From Baffinella frigidus (taxonomy: Eukaryota > Cryptophyceae > Cryptomonadales > Baffinellaceae), in the NCBI GenBank assembly GCA_026770585.1, contig MU647904.1, positions 8,257-18,768 of the forward strand: a DNA stretch of 10,512 nt, read 5' to 3'. Shown in pieces: positions 1 to 5,612 of the stretch (positions within the stretch are counted from its first letter, which is position 1; the number at the start of each line of letters is the position of its first letter). The notes under the pieces were generated by a model, which had not been told where the DNA came from, searched no databases, and saw nothing but the letters and a program-made list of their open reading frames with translations. Made by a program: the position numbers and the translations under genes.

Positions 1-105
<105 letters not shown>

Positions 106-116
106 CCCTAACTCGT

Positions 117-176
117 CCTGTGGAGGTCCTGGGGCCCTACCGCAGGGTGTATGAGCCTGCTGGGCACTTACGGGAT
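117..176 (+). mobile_element. Family B element, right-half remnant (B0)
   Basis: The stretch matches the core and right end of the complete family B elements at 2313-2417 and 3034-3137: GGTCCTGGGGCCCTACCGC followed by AGGGTGTATGAGCCT and the terminal CACTTACGGGATA. The left terminal repeat is not recognisable, so the copy is truncated or decayed; it lies next to the (TA)n tract. The name is a working label of mine, not a database family. Confidence 0.7.
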
Positions 177-178
177 AG

Positions 179-302
179 CCCCTAACCCCTAACCCCTGGT
201 ATAAGGTATAAGCCCAAACCCCTCACCCTGAACCTTAAAGGTATAACACCGACCCCCCGAGCCCTTAACCTTGAAGAAGGTATAACCCCTAACTCCTGGA
301 CC
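179..302 (+). repeat. Degenerate telomere-like C-rich repeats with AAGGTATAA motifs
   Basis: Telomere-variant units (CCCCTAA, CCCTGAA, CCCTTAA) alternate with AAGGTATAA, which occurs near 203, 238 and 276. It leads directly into the perfect CCCTAAA array, so it is best read as decayed or variant telomeric DNA. No gene is seen. Confidence 0.7.
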
Positions 303-396
303 TTAAACCCTAAACCCTAAACCCTAAACCCTAAACCCTAAACCCTAAACCCTAAACCCTAAACCCTAAACCCTAAACCCTAAACCCTAAACCCTG
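303..396 (+). repeat. Telomere-type array (CCCTAAA)n
   Basis: About 13 head-to-tail CCCTAAA units, i.e. the TTTAGGG telomere motif of plants and many algae, with the C-rich strand on +. This is the orientation expected at a left chromosome end. It degrades at 397-420 into CCCTGAT/CCCTGAA variants. It is not at the window edge, so it is interstitial or lies in a terminal region with more sequence beyond. Confidence 0.95.
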
Positions 397-455
397 ATCC
401 CTGAACCATGAACCCTAACCCGAAAGCAAGGAAAAGTCAACTACAGCGTTCAGTA

Positions 456-541
456 GGGGAATTAACTTAAGAGATGGGTGGAGGGGAATTAACTTAAGAG
501 AGGGGTGGCGGCGACAGGTTGGTAACGGCTCAGCAGCGCAG
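456..541 (+). repeat. Family D tandem repeat, two copies
   Basis: GGGGAATTAACTTAAGAG occurs twice with a 27-bp period (457 and 484), each followed by a G-rich GGGTGG segment. The second copy continues into GCGACAGGTTGGTAACGG and CAGCAGCGCA, which recur at 785-813 and 860-888. Positions 484-511 are an exact 28-nt reverse complement of 752-779, so family A copy A1 sits between inverted family D repeats. No coding potential was recognised. Confidence 0.85.
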
Positions 542-686
542 CCAGGGGGGCACAGCGCTCATACGAAAGTGCCCCCCCCCCCAGGACCATCATAGGGCCC
601 TAGACATAGGCCTACTGTAGGGTCCTAGGGGGGTCCTAGGGGGGTCCTAGGGGGGGGCGGTTTCTTATGAGCGAGGTTCCCCTGTA
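542..686 (+). mobile_element. Family A fold-back element, copy A1
   Basis: Arms about 40 nt long: a decayed left arm (CAGGGGGGCACAGCGCTCAT, then a run of 12 C) pairs with the right arm (C/G-rich run, CGGTTTCTTATGAGCGAGG, CCCCTGTA). The core carries TAGGGCCCTAGACATAGG and CCTACTGTAGGGTCCTAG, the latter partly triplicated as GGGGGGTCCTA. Too short for a transposase; it resembles a MITE. The left end may be hybrid, because GGGCACAG also occurs in the neighbouring family D repeat at 897-904. Confidence 0.8.
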
Positions 687-698
687 TTTAATACACTT

Positions 699-711
699 CT
701 CTCTCTCTCTC
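699..711 (+). repeat. (TC)n microsatellite
   Basis: A short uninterrupted CT run just right of A1. A similar run precedes A5 at 2687-2701. Confidence 0.9.
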
Positions 712-727
712 GGTGCAGGTTGACAAA

Positions 728-779
728 GGGAATTATCTTAAGTCCCTGCACCCGCCACCCCTCTCTTAAGTTAATTCCC
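728..779. repeat. Family D inverted copy forming a short fold-back
   Basis: GGGAATTATCTTAAG (728-742) pairs with CTTAAGTTAATTCCC (765-779) with one mismatch around a 22-nt loop. The right half (752-779) is the exact reverse complement of 484-511. This is therefore an inverted family D copy as well as a hairpin in its own right. Confidence 0.85.
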
Positions 780-784
780 GTACG

Positions 785-889
785 TTGCAGGTGGATAGCG
801 GCCCAGCAGCGCAACTTAAGAGACGGGTGGCGTGGAATTAACTTAAGAGAGAGGCGGCGGTTACAGGTGGATAACGGCCCAACAGCGCC
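785..889 (+). repeat. Family D direct copies
   Basis: Two further copies: GCAGGTGGATAGCGGCCCAG at 787 onward, then AACTTAAGAGACGGGTGGCG, GGAATTAACTTAAGAGAG (833-850) and ACAGGTGGATAACGGCCCAA (863 onward). With 456-541 this gives a unit of about 58 bp: a TTAACTTAAGAG block, a G-rich block, then a GGTGGATAACGG block. Confidence 0.8.
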
Positions 890-939
890 TCTAGGTGGGC
901 ACAGGGCGCTACCTGCCAGACCAAAGGCATCTTCCCTTC

Positions 940-1089
940 TCCCTTACAAACCCTTGATCCTGAACCCTGGAACCCTGAATCCCTTGAACCCTTGATCCTA
1001 AACCCTAGAACTCTAAATTCCTTGAACCCTACACCCTTGATCCCGAACCCCAGAACCCTAAATCCCGTGAACTCTACACCCTTGAACCC
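940..1089 (+). repeat. Degenerate telomere-like repeats, left of C1
   Basis: Units of the form CCCTTGA, CCCTGAA, CCCTAGAA and CCCTAAA in irregular order. The ~80-nt block at 999-1082 is repeated at 1258-1342 in the same order of variants, so the decay pattern itself was duplicated. Open frames here only read the repeat. Confidence 0.85.
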
Positions 1090-1251
1090 TCCACACAGCG
1101 GGCTACGAAGTGATTTTTGGGCGCTGAGAGTCCGAGTTTCCGTTACCTCATCCGTAGCAACCCCCCAATGGCCCTACGGGTTTCCTACCGTAGGGTCGTA
1201 GGTCTTGTTTCTGAGGGGTTATTCAAAATCCCTTCGAAGTCCGCTGGGTAG
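1090..1251. mobile_element. Family C fold-back element, copy C1
   Basis: Left end CCACACAGCGGGCTACGAAG pairs with right end CTTCGAAGTCCGCTGGGTAG. Inside, CCCTACGG (1172-1179) faces CCGTAGGG (1188-1195). The layout and length (about 162 bp) match copy C2 at 9444-9605. It sits between the two copies of the degenerate telomere block, so it entered or separated that duplication. No target duplication is clear here, and there is no coding capacity. Confidence 0.88.
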
Positions 1252-1252
1252 G

Positions 1253-1345
1253 ATGCCAAACCCTAGAACTCTCAATCTCTTGAACCCTACACCCTTGAAC
1301 CCTCGATCCCAAACCCTAGCACCCTAAATCCCGTGAACCTCATCC
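1253..1345 (+). repeat. Degenerate telomere-like repeats, right of C1
   Basis: Second copy of the variant block at 999-1082 (CCCTAGAACTCTMAATYYCT, CCCTACACCCTTGA, CCCTAAATCCCGTGAAC). A direct duplication lying on either side of C1. Confidence 0.8.
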
Positions 1346-1606
1346 CTACTCCTGCAACCGGAACACTGGACCTTGGAATCTTAAAATTCTCAAACCCTCT
1401 CAGGAAACTCGAAATGTCACACGCCGCTTGTAGGCTACTTAGCAGCCACTGGGGGCTTCACGGATACAGTCCATTTAAACGATGTGTACCAGAATCTTAT
1501 CCATTTCCATTGGACTCTAACCGCATTTCCCCCGGATATCCGGGGGGAAAGGAACTCGGCCGCTGCTTAGTGGATGCTCCCAGGCTCATATGCATAGGCT
1601 TACTGA
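1346..1606. other. Gene-free spacer with an 18-bp perfect palindrome
   Basis: Mostly unique sequence without a recognisable product; the open frame across it (1333-1629 +) begins in telomere-like repeat and ends in element A2, so I do not call it a gene. CCCCCGGATATCCGGGGG (1529-1546) is a perfect palindrome, flanked by TTT and GAAA, which nearly extends the symmetry. Confidence 0.6.
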
Positions 1607-1726
1607 ACAAGAGGGTACCTCGCTCATAAGAAACTGCCGCCCCCCCGGACCATCATAGGGCCCTAGGCAGAGGGCTGCTGTAGGGTCCTCTGGGGGTCGT
1701 TTTATTTTGAGCGAGGCACCCCTGTA
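1607..1726 (+). mobile_element. Family A fold-back element, copy A2
   Basis: Left arm GGGTACCTCGCTCATAAGAA (from 1613) pairs with the right arm ending GAGCGAGGCACCCCTGTA. The core reads CATAGGGCCCTAGGCAGAGG then GCTGTAGGGTCCTCTGGG, in the same orientation as A1 and A5. The arms have drifted (TTTTATTTTGAGC against GCTCATAAGAAAC), suggesting an older copy. No protein. Confidence 0.85.
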
Positions 1727-1777
1727 CTCCTCTGGCATGGCGGGCCTTCTTACGAGCAGATGTAGTTGGGGGTTCCT
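1727..1777 (+). repeat. 51-bp direct repeat, copy 1
   Basis: CTCCTCTGGCATGGCGGGCC through GGGGTTCCT recurs at 1938-1988. Copy 1 follows directly on the right end of A2. Each copy is followed by telomere-like CCCTGAA units, so a segment containing both was duplicated. Confidence 0.85.
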
Positions 1778-1920
1778 AAACCCGGAACCCTGAATTTCTT
1801 GCATCCGTGGACCCTACTCCCTAAACACTAACCCTGAACCCTGAACCCTGAACCCTGAACCCTGAACCTTGAACCCTCAACCCTCAACCCTCAACCCTCA
1901 AACCTCAACCCTGAACCATC
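1778..1920 (+). repeat. Telomere-variant array (CCCTGAA / CCCTCAA)
   Basis: After a short degenerate lead, homogeneous runs of CCCTGAA (about five units, near 1830-1868) switch to CCCTCAA (about four units, near 1875-1905). Local homogenisation of two different variants next to each other is typical of replication slippage in old telomeric DNA. Confidence 0.88.
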
Positions 1921-1937
1921 TTCTCCTGTACTGTAGG

Positions 1938-1988
1938 CTCCTCTGGCGTGGTGGGCCTTATTTCGAGCAGATACATTCAGGGGTTCCT
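1938..1988 (+). repeat. 51-bp direct repeat, copy 2
   Basis: Counterpart of 1727-1777 (CTCCTCTGGCGTGGTGGGCC, then CGAGCAGAT and GGGGTTCCT), about 80% identical by eye. Confidence 0.85.
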
Positions 1989-2058
1989 CACCCTAAACCC
2001 TGAAACCAAAACCAGGATGAGGCGGGAAGATCGGAGTACAACTTCTAGCTGTCGAGCA

Positions 2059-2096
2059 GGGGGGGGGGGGGTTCTTCTGAGCGAGGTACCCCTGTA
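2059..2096 (+). mobile_element. Family A right terminal arm, solo (A3)
   Basis: A run of 13 G is followed by TTCTTCTGAGCGAGG and TACCCCTGTA, the family A right end, with no matching left arm upstream. The sequence beyond it matches that beyond A5, so A3 and A5 descend from one insertion, and A3 lost its left part. Confidence 0.8.
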
Positions 2097-2174
2097 AAAC
2101 CTAGCGTCCGTGGGGGTGGATGCATGGCGGTCATGTTTGTTTCAATAAAGGTCTCTCTTCAACGGGTTCAGGCG
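2097..2174 (+). repeat. Family S spacer repeat, uninterrupted copy
   Basis: AGCGTCCGTGGGGGTGGATG, then GTTTGTTTCAATAAAGGTCT and AACGGGTTCAGGCG. Sister copies lie at 2830-2903 and, more degenerate, at 2938-3162. This copy is the undisturbed form of the site into which element B2 inserted, which makes it useful as an empty-site reference. Confidence 0.88.
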
Positions 2175-2296
2175 TACAGGGGTACCTCGCTCATCAGAAA
2201 CCGCCCCCCCCCTGGGACCCTACAGTAGGCCTATGCCTAGGGCCCTATGGTGGTCGTAGGGGGCAGGCGGTTTCTTGTGAGCAAGGTGCCCCTGTA
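2175..2296 (-). mobile_element. Family A fold-back element, copy A4
   Basis: Near-complete copy bounded by TA: left TACAGGGGTACCTCGCTCAT, right GAGCAAGGTGCCCCTGTA. The core is in the opposite orientation to A1, A2 and A5 (CCCTACAGTAGGCCTATGCC). It is inserted after GGTTCAGGCG of a family S copy; the S copy ending at 3162 continues GGCGTAATTT, so a TA target is plausible. Confidence 0.9.
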
Positions 2297-2312
2297 CACT
2301 GTAGACAACTTA

Positions 2313-2417
2313 TAACCCTTGAGTGGCGAGGCCGTCAAATTTGACGGCCAAGAGGTCCTAGGCAGGTCCTAGGGCCCTACGGTAGGGCGTATGGACCTAC
2401 TCGCCACTTAACTGATA
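2313..2417 (+). mobile_element. Family B fold-back element, copy B1
   Basis: Terminal repeats ACCCTTGAGTGGCGAG (2315-2330) and CTCGCCACTTAACTGA (2400-2415) are bounded by TA on both sides. Just inside the left arm lies a perfect 18-nt palindrome GCCGTCAAATTTGACGGC (2331-2348). The core has GGTCCTAGGCAGGTCCTAGG and CCCTACGGTAGGGCGTATGG. It lies 16 bp from A4. Length 105 bp including the TA pairs; no coding capacity. Confidence 0.9.
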
Positions 2418-2499
2418 GTGTGTCAGACACAGGTCGTGACCGGACGTGACCGGGCGTCAAGATGTGCAGATGATTATACCTCCACTCGGCAGGCTACGG

Positions 2500-2532
2500 G
2501 GCACGTCCCTCCCCGGAAATCCGGGACGTGCC
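2500..2532. repeat. Hairpin with 10-bp perfect stem
   Basis: GGCACGTCCC (2500-2509) pairs with GGGACGTGCC (2523-2532); the loop contains a nested CCCGG-AAAT-CCGGG hairpin. The surroundings (2418-2639) are otherwise unique, with short CGTGACCGG direct repeats near 2435, and no recognisable gene. Confidence 0.75.
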
Positions 2533-2639
2533 GTGCCACATTCCTGACTTTTGTCGTGTTTTCAGGGCAAGAATCCAATAATTAACATAAGCACGGTTCC
2601 TCGTAGTGTTCCGAGTGGACCGGATGTGTACGCAAAAGC

Positions 2640-2701
2640 TGGGGGTTATCTAATACCCCCAAACGCTGGCCACTTAAGTGCGCGACCTCTCTCTCTCTCT
2701 C
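2640..2701. repeat. GGGGGT/ACCCCC hairpin, CACTTAAGTG palindrome and (CT)n
   Basis: GGGGGTTATCTAATACCCCC can fold (about 2641-2660). CACTTAAGTG at 2671-2680 is a perfect palindrome resembling the family B end CACTTAAG. A CT microsatellite fills 2687-2701 and abuts A5. Confidence 0.6.
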
Positions 2702-2706
2702 CTCGG

Positions 2707-2829
2707 TCCTGCTACCTCGCTCATAAGAAAGTGCCCCCCCCCCCCTAGGACCCCCGTAGGGTCCTAGACACAGGCCTACTGTAGGGTCCTAGTGGGGGGG
2801 CGGTTTCTTCTGATCGAGGTACCCCTGTA
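2707..2829 (+). mobile_element. Family A fold-back element, copy A5
   Basis: Left arm TACCTCGCTCATAAGAAAGT plus a run of 12 C pairs with right arm CGGTTTCTTCTGATCGAGG and TACCCCTGTA. The core has GTCCTAGACACAGGCCTACT and TGTAGGGTCCTAGTGGG. The outer ~8 bases of the left end are decayed. The right flank is shared with A3. Confidence 0.88.
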
Positions 2830-2905
2830 AAACAAAGCGTCCGTGGGAGTGGATGCATGGTGGTCATATTTGTTTCAATAAAGGTCTCTTCAACGGATTC
2901 AGGTG
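2830..2905 (+). repeat. Family S spacer repeat, copy 2
   Basis: Closely matches 2097-2174 (AGCGTCCGTGGGAGTGGATG, TTTGTTTCAATAAAGGTCTC, AACGGATTCAGG). With the preceding A right arm it forms a segmental duplication of about 115 bp. This copy also lacks an insertion at the B2 site. Confidence 0.88.
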
Positions 2906-2937
2906 ACATCCTCTTTTTGTGCGCGTGCGGGCTTGGC

Positions 2938-3162
2938 ATAGCCTCTGTGGGGGTGCTTTCATGACCGTATTGGGATTCATAAAGATTTCTCTCCGTCAAA
3001 GGCTCTCTGCGGCGGTGCAGCCGTTTGTTTCAATATCCCTTAAGTGACCAACGGGCGAATAATCGCCCGTGGAAGCCCTAGGCAGGTCCTAGGGCCCTAC
3101 GGTAGGGCGTATGAGCCTACTGGTCACTTAAGGGATAGGTCTCTGTTAAACGGGTTCAGGCG
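2938..3162 (+). repeat. Degenerate family S repeats, the last interrupted by B2
   Basis: 2938-3001 is a weak copy (TGTGGGGGTGCTTTCATGAC, TTCATAAAGATTTCTCT). 3016-3033 (GTTTGTTTCAA) and 3138-3162 (GGTCTCTGTTAAACGGGTTC) are the two halves of another copy split by B2. Confidence 0.75.
3034..3137 (+). mobile_element. Family B fold-back element, copy B2
   Basis: Perfect 17-bp inverted ends: TATCCCTTAAGTGACCA (3034-3050) and TGGTCACTTAAGGGATA (3121-3137). An inner hairpin ACGGGCGA-ATAA-TCGCCCGT follows the left end. The core matches B1. It interrupts a family S copy exactly where the two intact copies read TTTCAATAAAGGTCTC, consistent with insertion at TA with TA duplication. Confidence 0.93.
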
Positions 3163-3243
3163 TAATTTACTACACAATTGCTACGGGCAGGTTGGTTTCT
3201 TCCCACACCTGTAGCCCGTGTGGACCACCTGGACCAATAGGAA

Positions 3244-3282
3244 TACTGCGGTACCTCGCTCAAAAGAAACCGCCCCCTCACC
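3244..3282 (-). mobile_element. Family A terminal arm, solo (A6)
   Basis: GCGGTACCTCGCTCAAAAGA and ACCGCCCCC match the family A left arm and stop; the next base begins complete copy A7. It is either a truncated tandem copy or a left-over arm from recombination. Confidence 0.8.
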
Positions 3283-3403
3283 TACAGGGGTACCTCGCTC
3301 ATAAGAAACCGCCCCCCCCTAGGACCCTACAGTAGGCCTATGCCTAGGGCCCTATGGTGGTCCTAGGGGGGTGGGCATTTCTTATGAGCAAGGTACCCCT
3401 GTA
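3283..3403 (-). mobile_element. Family A fold-back element, copy A7
   Basis: Best-preserved copy: TACAGGGGTACCTCGCTCAT at the left and TTATGAGCAAGGTACCCCTG with TA at the right. The core CCCTACAGTAGGCCTATGCC and CCTATGGTGGTCCTAGGG is in the A4 orientation and nearly identical to A4. Length 121 bp including terminal TA. No coding potential. Confidence 0.92.
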
Positions 3404-3428
3404 CGGGGAACTCCTTTTTCCTTCCTTG

Positions 3429-3601
3429 CCTAGGCTACCACGCCACGATGACCTGTGTACCAACTTGATTGCGTCTTTCTATTATTTGTGCACTACTAAA
3501 ACTATTGTTGTCCGGAATCCGGACTAAGTTGACAGATTTGTGGGTGAATTGACTTTAAAAAATGCCAAGTTGGTACACAGGTCATCGTGGCGCGGCTAGG
3601 A
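3429..3601. mobile_element. Fold-back element with a perfect 27-bp inverted repeat (family K)
   Basis: 3441-3467 and 3566-3592 are exact reverse complements (left arm starts CGCCACGATGACC, ends CCAACTTG). Imperfect pairing extends outward to CCTAGGCTACC and CTAGG. The interior holds a 15-nt palindrome GTCCGGAATCCGGAC (3510-3524) and AAGTTGACAGATTTGTGGGT plus GAATTGACTT (about 3526-3555), closely like the inner right arm of the family E elements at 8860 and 9165. That suggests a family E-related core inside different ends. Confidence 0.85.
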
Positions 3602-3961
3602 TCGGTCCCTCGCAAACAAGCTCACGGACGAAGCAAGAAATCTCCAACACCTCGAGACTGTGCACGCCCTGGGATCCCAAGCCACCCCCTCCCCCTTCCG
3701 TGTGTGTGATGTGTTGTCTGGGCTTCATTCAGCTCTCAATCTGCACGTTCGCACCGCCGCGCTCAGAACCTCTAGGCTGGCGTCATTGACTTGCGTATCC
3801 AGGGGATTTCCAACGGTGAAAAATGACAAAAGTGGATGCTTCGAGCCCTCTGGCGTGCCTTCGAGCCCTCTGGCGTGACTTCGAGCCCTCTGGCGTGGCA
3901 AGGCAAACTTTGAGCCGGCGAGCGGACCTGCGTGCCGGAGCCGACGTCCCAGAAGCGCACC
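3602..3961. other. Gene-free, GC-rich spacer with a 20-bp triple repeat
   Basis: TTCGAGCCCTCTGGCGTG plus two bases is repeated three times at 3840-3899 with a strict 20-bp period. Open frames of 62-75 codons on both strands overlap one another and none resembles a protein I know. The stretch ends directly in telomere-like repeats. Confidence 0.65.
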
Positions 3962-4424
3962 TGGGGTTTAGGGTTTAGTTTAGGGCTCAGGGTGTAGTGT
4001 TGAGGTTTTGGGTTTTAGGTCTTGGGTTTTAGGGTTTAGGGTTTAGGGTTTAGGGTTTAGGGTTTAGGGTTTAGGGTTTAGGGTTCAGGGTTTACAGATT
4101 TAGCACCCTGTTGTTGAAGCCTGCGCTGATGACCTGGGCGCTGTCGTCGCTAAACTCGACCCGGGTTTAGGGTTTAGGGTTTCGGGTTTAGGGTTTCGGG
4201 TTAAGGGTTCAGGGTTTAGGGTTTAGGGGTCTGGGGTTAGAGGGGTTGGTGTTTCGTGTTTCGGGTTGAGGGTTGAGGGTTGAGGGTTGATGGTTGAGGG
4301 TTGAGGGTTTCGTTTTTAAGGTTTAGATTTTAGGGTTTATGGTTTATGGTTTAGGGTTTATGGTTTAGGGTTTAGGATTTAGGATTTAGGGTTTAGGGTT
4401 TAGGGTTTAGGGTTTAGGTATTTC
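3962..4424 (-). repeat. Telomere-type array (TTTAGGG)n with variants
   Basis: TTTAGGG runs at about 4024-4087 and 4384-4417, with TTCAGGG, TTTCGGG and TTTATGG variants between and a homogenised TTGAGGG block at 4264-4309. A ~65-nt unique insert at 4096-4161 interrupts it. The G-rich strand is +, opposite to 303-396, i.e. the orientation expected at a right chromosome end. Confidence 0.95.
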
Positions 4425-4796
4425 ACCAAATTCCACTAGAACACCCGCTTGAGCAGCAGCGGTCTGGACGCTCACCTGACAGTGTTTCCCCACACCTGAT
4501 TACTGATAACTGAATTTATTCAAGAGGTTTCGCCGTTATTGCCTAACCCGTGCCTTAACCAGACTATGATCGGTCCAGCGCTACGCGATCGCAGGGGCTC
4601 CACAGGGTTGTGCTTCAGACACATGCCACCTCTTGTAACGGAGTACTAGGACAGTAGGACTCCCTGAGAGAGGGAGCCACTCTTGGAGGACTGGCTCGGG
4701 GCGTACGCTTGCTCTGTACCCCCCTTACACCTCTGCACCGCTTTGCCGCGCTCCACAGGGTCGTGCTTCAGGCAGATGCCACCTCTGCACCGCTTT
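4425..4796. other. Gene-free stretch with a direct duplication
   Basis: A 37-nt block, GCTCCACAGGGTTGTGCTTC to GCCACCTCT, occurs at 4597-4633 and 4750-4786. ACCTCTGCACCGCTTTG occurs at 4729-4745 and 4781-4797 (52-bp period). A small hairpin CTCCCT-GAGAG-AGGGAG lies near 4662-4678. No gene recognised. Confidence 0.65.
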
Positions 4797-4797
4797 G

Positions 4798-4920
4798 TCC
4801 TTTAGGTCCTTTAGGTTCTTCGAGCTCCCAACATAGGCGGACACCGGAACTGGTTCTGTAGAAAGGCCATGCTTCCTTTTGGATCACATCAAGTCGCGCC
4901 TGCACAGCACCCGAGGTACA
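4798..4920 (+). repeat. Family G repeat, degenerate copy (G0)
   Basis: Starts with the 9-bp head motif TCCTTTAGG twice and keeps spaced matches to the family G units at 6679-7340: CCCAACATA, TTCTGTAGAA, CTTCCTTTTGGATC. Much decayed relative to G1-G3. Confidence 0.55.
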
Positions 4921-5021
4921 TCGCAGCGTCTTCGCACAAACGCGCACTCCAATAGGGCAACGACCTGAAAATGGGGTACTCCTCTTCCTCCGCAGCTGGA
5001 GCCGGCGGCGCGTTTTCCGAT

Positions 5022-5191
5022 GTTCATAGGCTAACGGCCTGAAAATGGGGTAGTTCGGCCTACGGCATTGCCTAGGACCTCCTACCGTAGGCCGAGACTT
5101 TTTGGTCCTTGGATCCCTCGGCCTACGGTAGGAGGTCCTAGGCAATGCCGTATGCCTAGCTACCCCATTTTCAGGCCGTTAGCCTATGAAC
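5022..5191. mobile_element. 170-bp near-perfect palindrome (family J)
   Basis: Outer arms of 32 nt (5022-5053, 5160-5191; starting GTTCATAGGCTAACGGCCTG) pair exactly; after a 9-nt partly matched internal loop on each side, inner arms of 34 nt (5063-5096, 5117-5150; CGGCATTGCCTAGGACC...) pair exactly, leaving a 20-nt centre. The inner arm contains CCTACCGTAGG and CCTAGGACC, linking it to families A-C. Part of the outer arm, CCTGAAAATGGGGTA, is repeated at 4964-4978. Two 125-codon frames on opposite strands both start MPRTSYRRPR, a by-product of the palindrome. Confidence 0.92.
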
Positions 5192-5326
5192 TCCTGGATG
5201 GATGCAAGATGCCGCCCGGGGAGGGCATGTTTATCCGGGGTTCCAAGACACACCCGTTTCGGGAGCTTCGCCCCAGTGGTGATGGGGCCGCCACCTTGCA
5301 GCGTCTGAACTATCTGCGCGAGGGTC

Positions 5327-5466
5327 GCCAGTACGTTATGCTGATGGCAAGAAGAACGTTTCAAGGCTCACAGACTATTGTAGCACTCAACTCAAGGCAG
5401 TACGTTATGTTGATGGCAAGAAGAACGTTTCTTAAGGGCTCTTAGAGTAGTGTAGCACTCTCATCC
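5327..5466 (+). repeat. 69-bp tandem duplication in an open frame
   Basis: GTACGTTATG(C/T)TGATGGCAAG begins at 5331 and again at 5400; both copies end near GTGTAGCACTC. The frame from 5192 to 5445 is open on + and the 69-bp period preserves it, so the peptide RQYVMLMARRTF appears twice. I recognise no protein family, no start context and no flanking exon, so coding is unproven. Part of the unit is dispersed at 8201-8236. Confidence 0.8.
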
Positions 5467-5596
5467 GGGGAAACCTTTTTTTTTTTTTTGATGGCAATCA
5501 AAATTACTACACAGATTCTTTTATATTACTAATAAGAACGAATTGTGTAGTAATTTTCGTTGCCATCAAATGAAAGAAAAATAGGTTTCCCCGGAT
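5463..5596. mobile_element. Family F fold-back element, copy F1
   Basis: Outer inverted ends ATCCGGGGAAACC (5463-5475) and GGTTTCCCCGGAT (5584-5596). An inner pair of 27 nt (5487-5513 and 5544-5570; TTTGATGGCAA...TTACTACACA) matches at 25 positions. A 14-T run (5476-5489) separates the pairs on the left; the right has an A-rich spacer. The loop and right arm (TATTACTAATAAGAACGAAT, TGTGTAGTAATTTTCGTTG) recur at 9612-9655 and 10327-10373. Confidence 0.9.
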
Positions 5597-5612
5597 AAAT
5601 GTGCGTCGCGAG

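Noticed and set aside
2435-2455. CGTGACCGG short direct repeats as a regulatory array
   Set aside because: Only two imperfect units, no gene beside them.
542-3403. CRISPR-like repeated units
   Set aside because: Repeats are irregularly spaced, have long inverted arms, vary in orientation and include telomeric DNA; no cas-like genes.
4768-5445. Two 125-codon frames on opposite strands, both starting MPRTSYRRPR
   Set aside because: The shared start comes from the palindrome at 5022-5191; neither frame resembles a protein I know.
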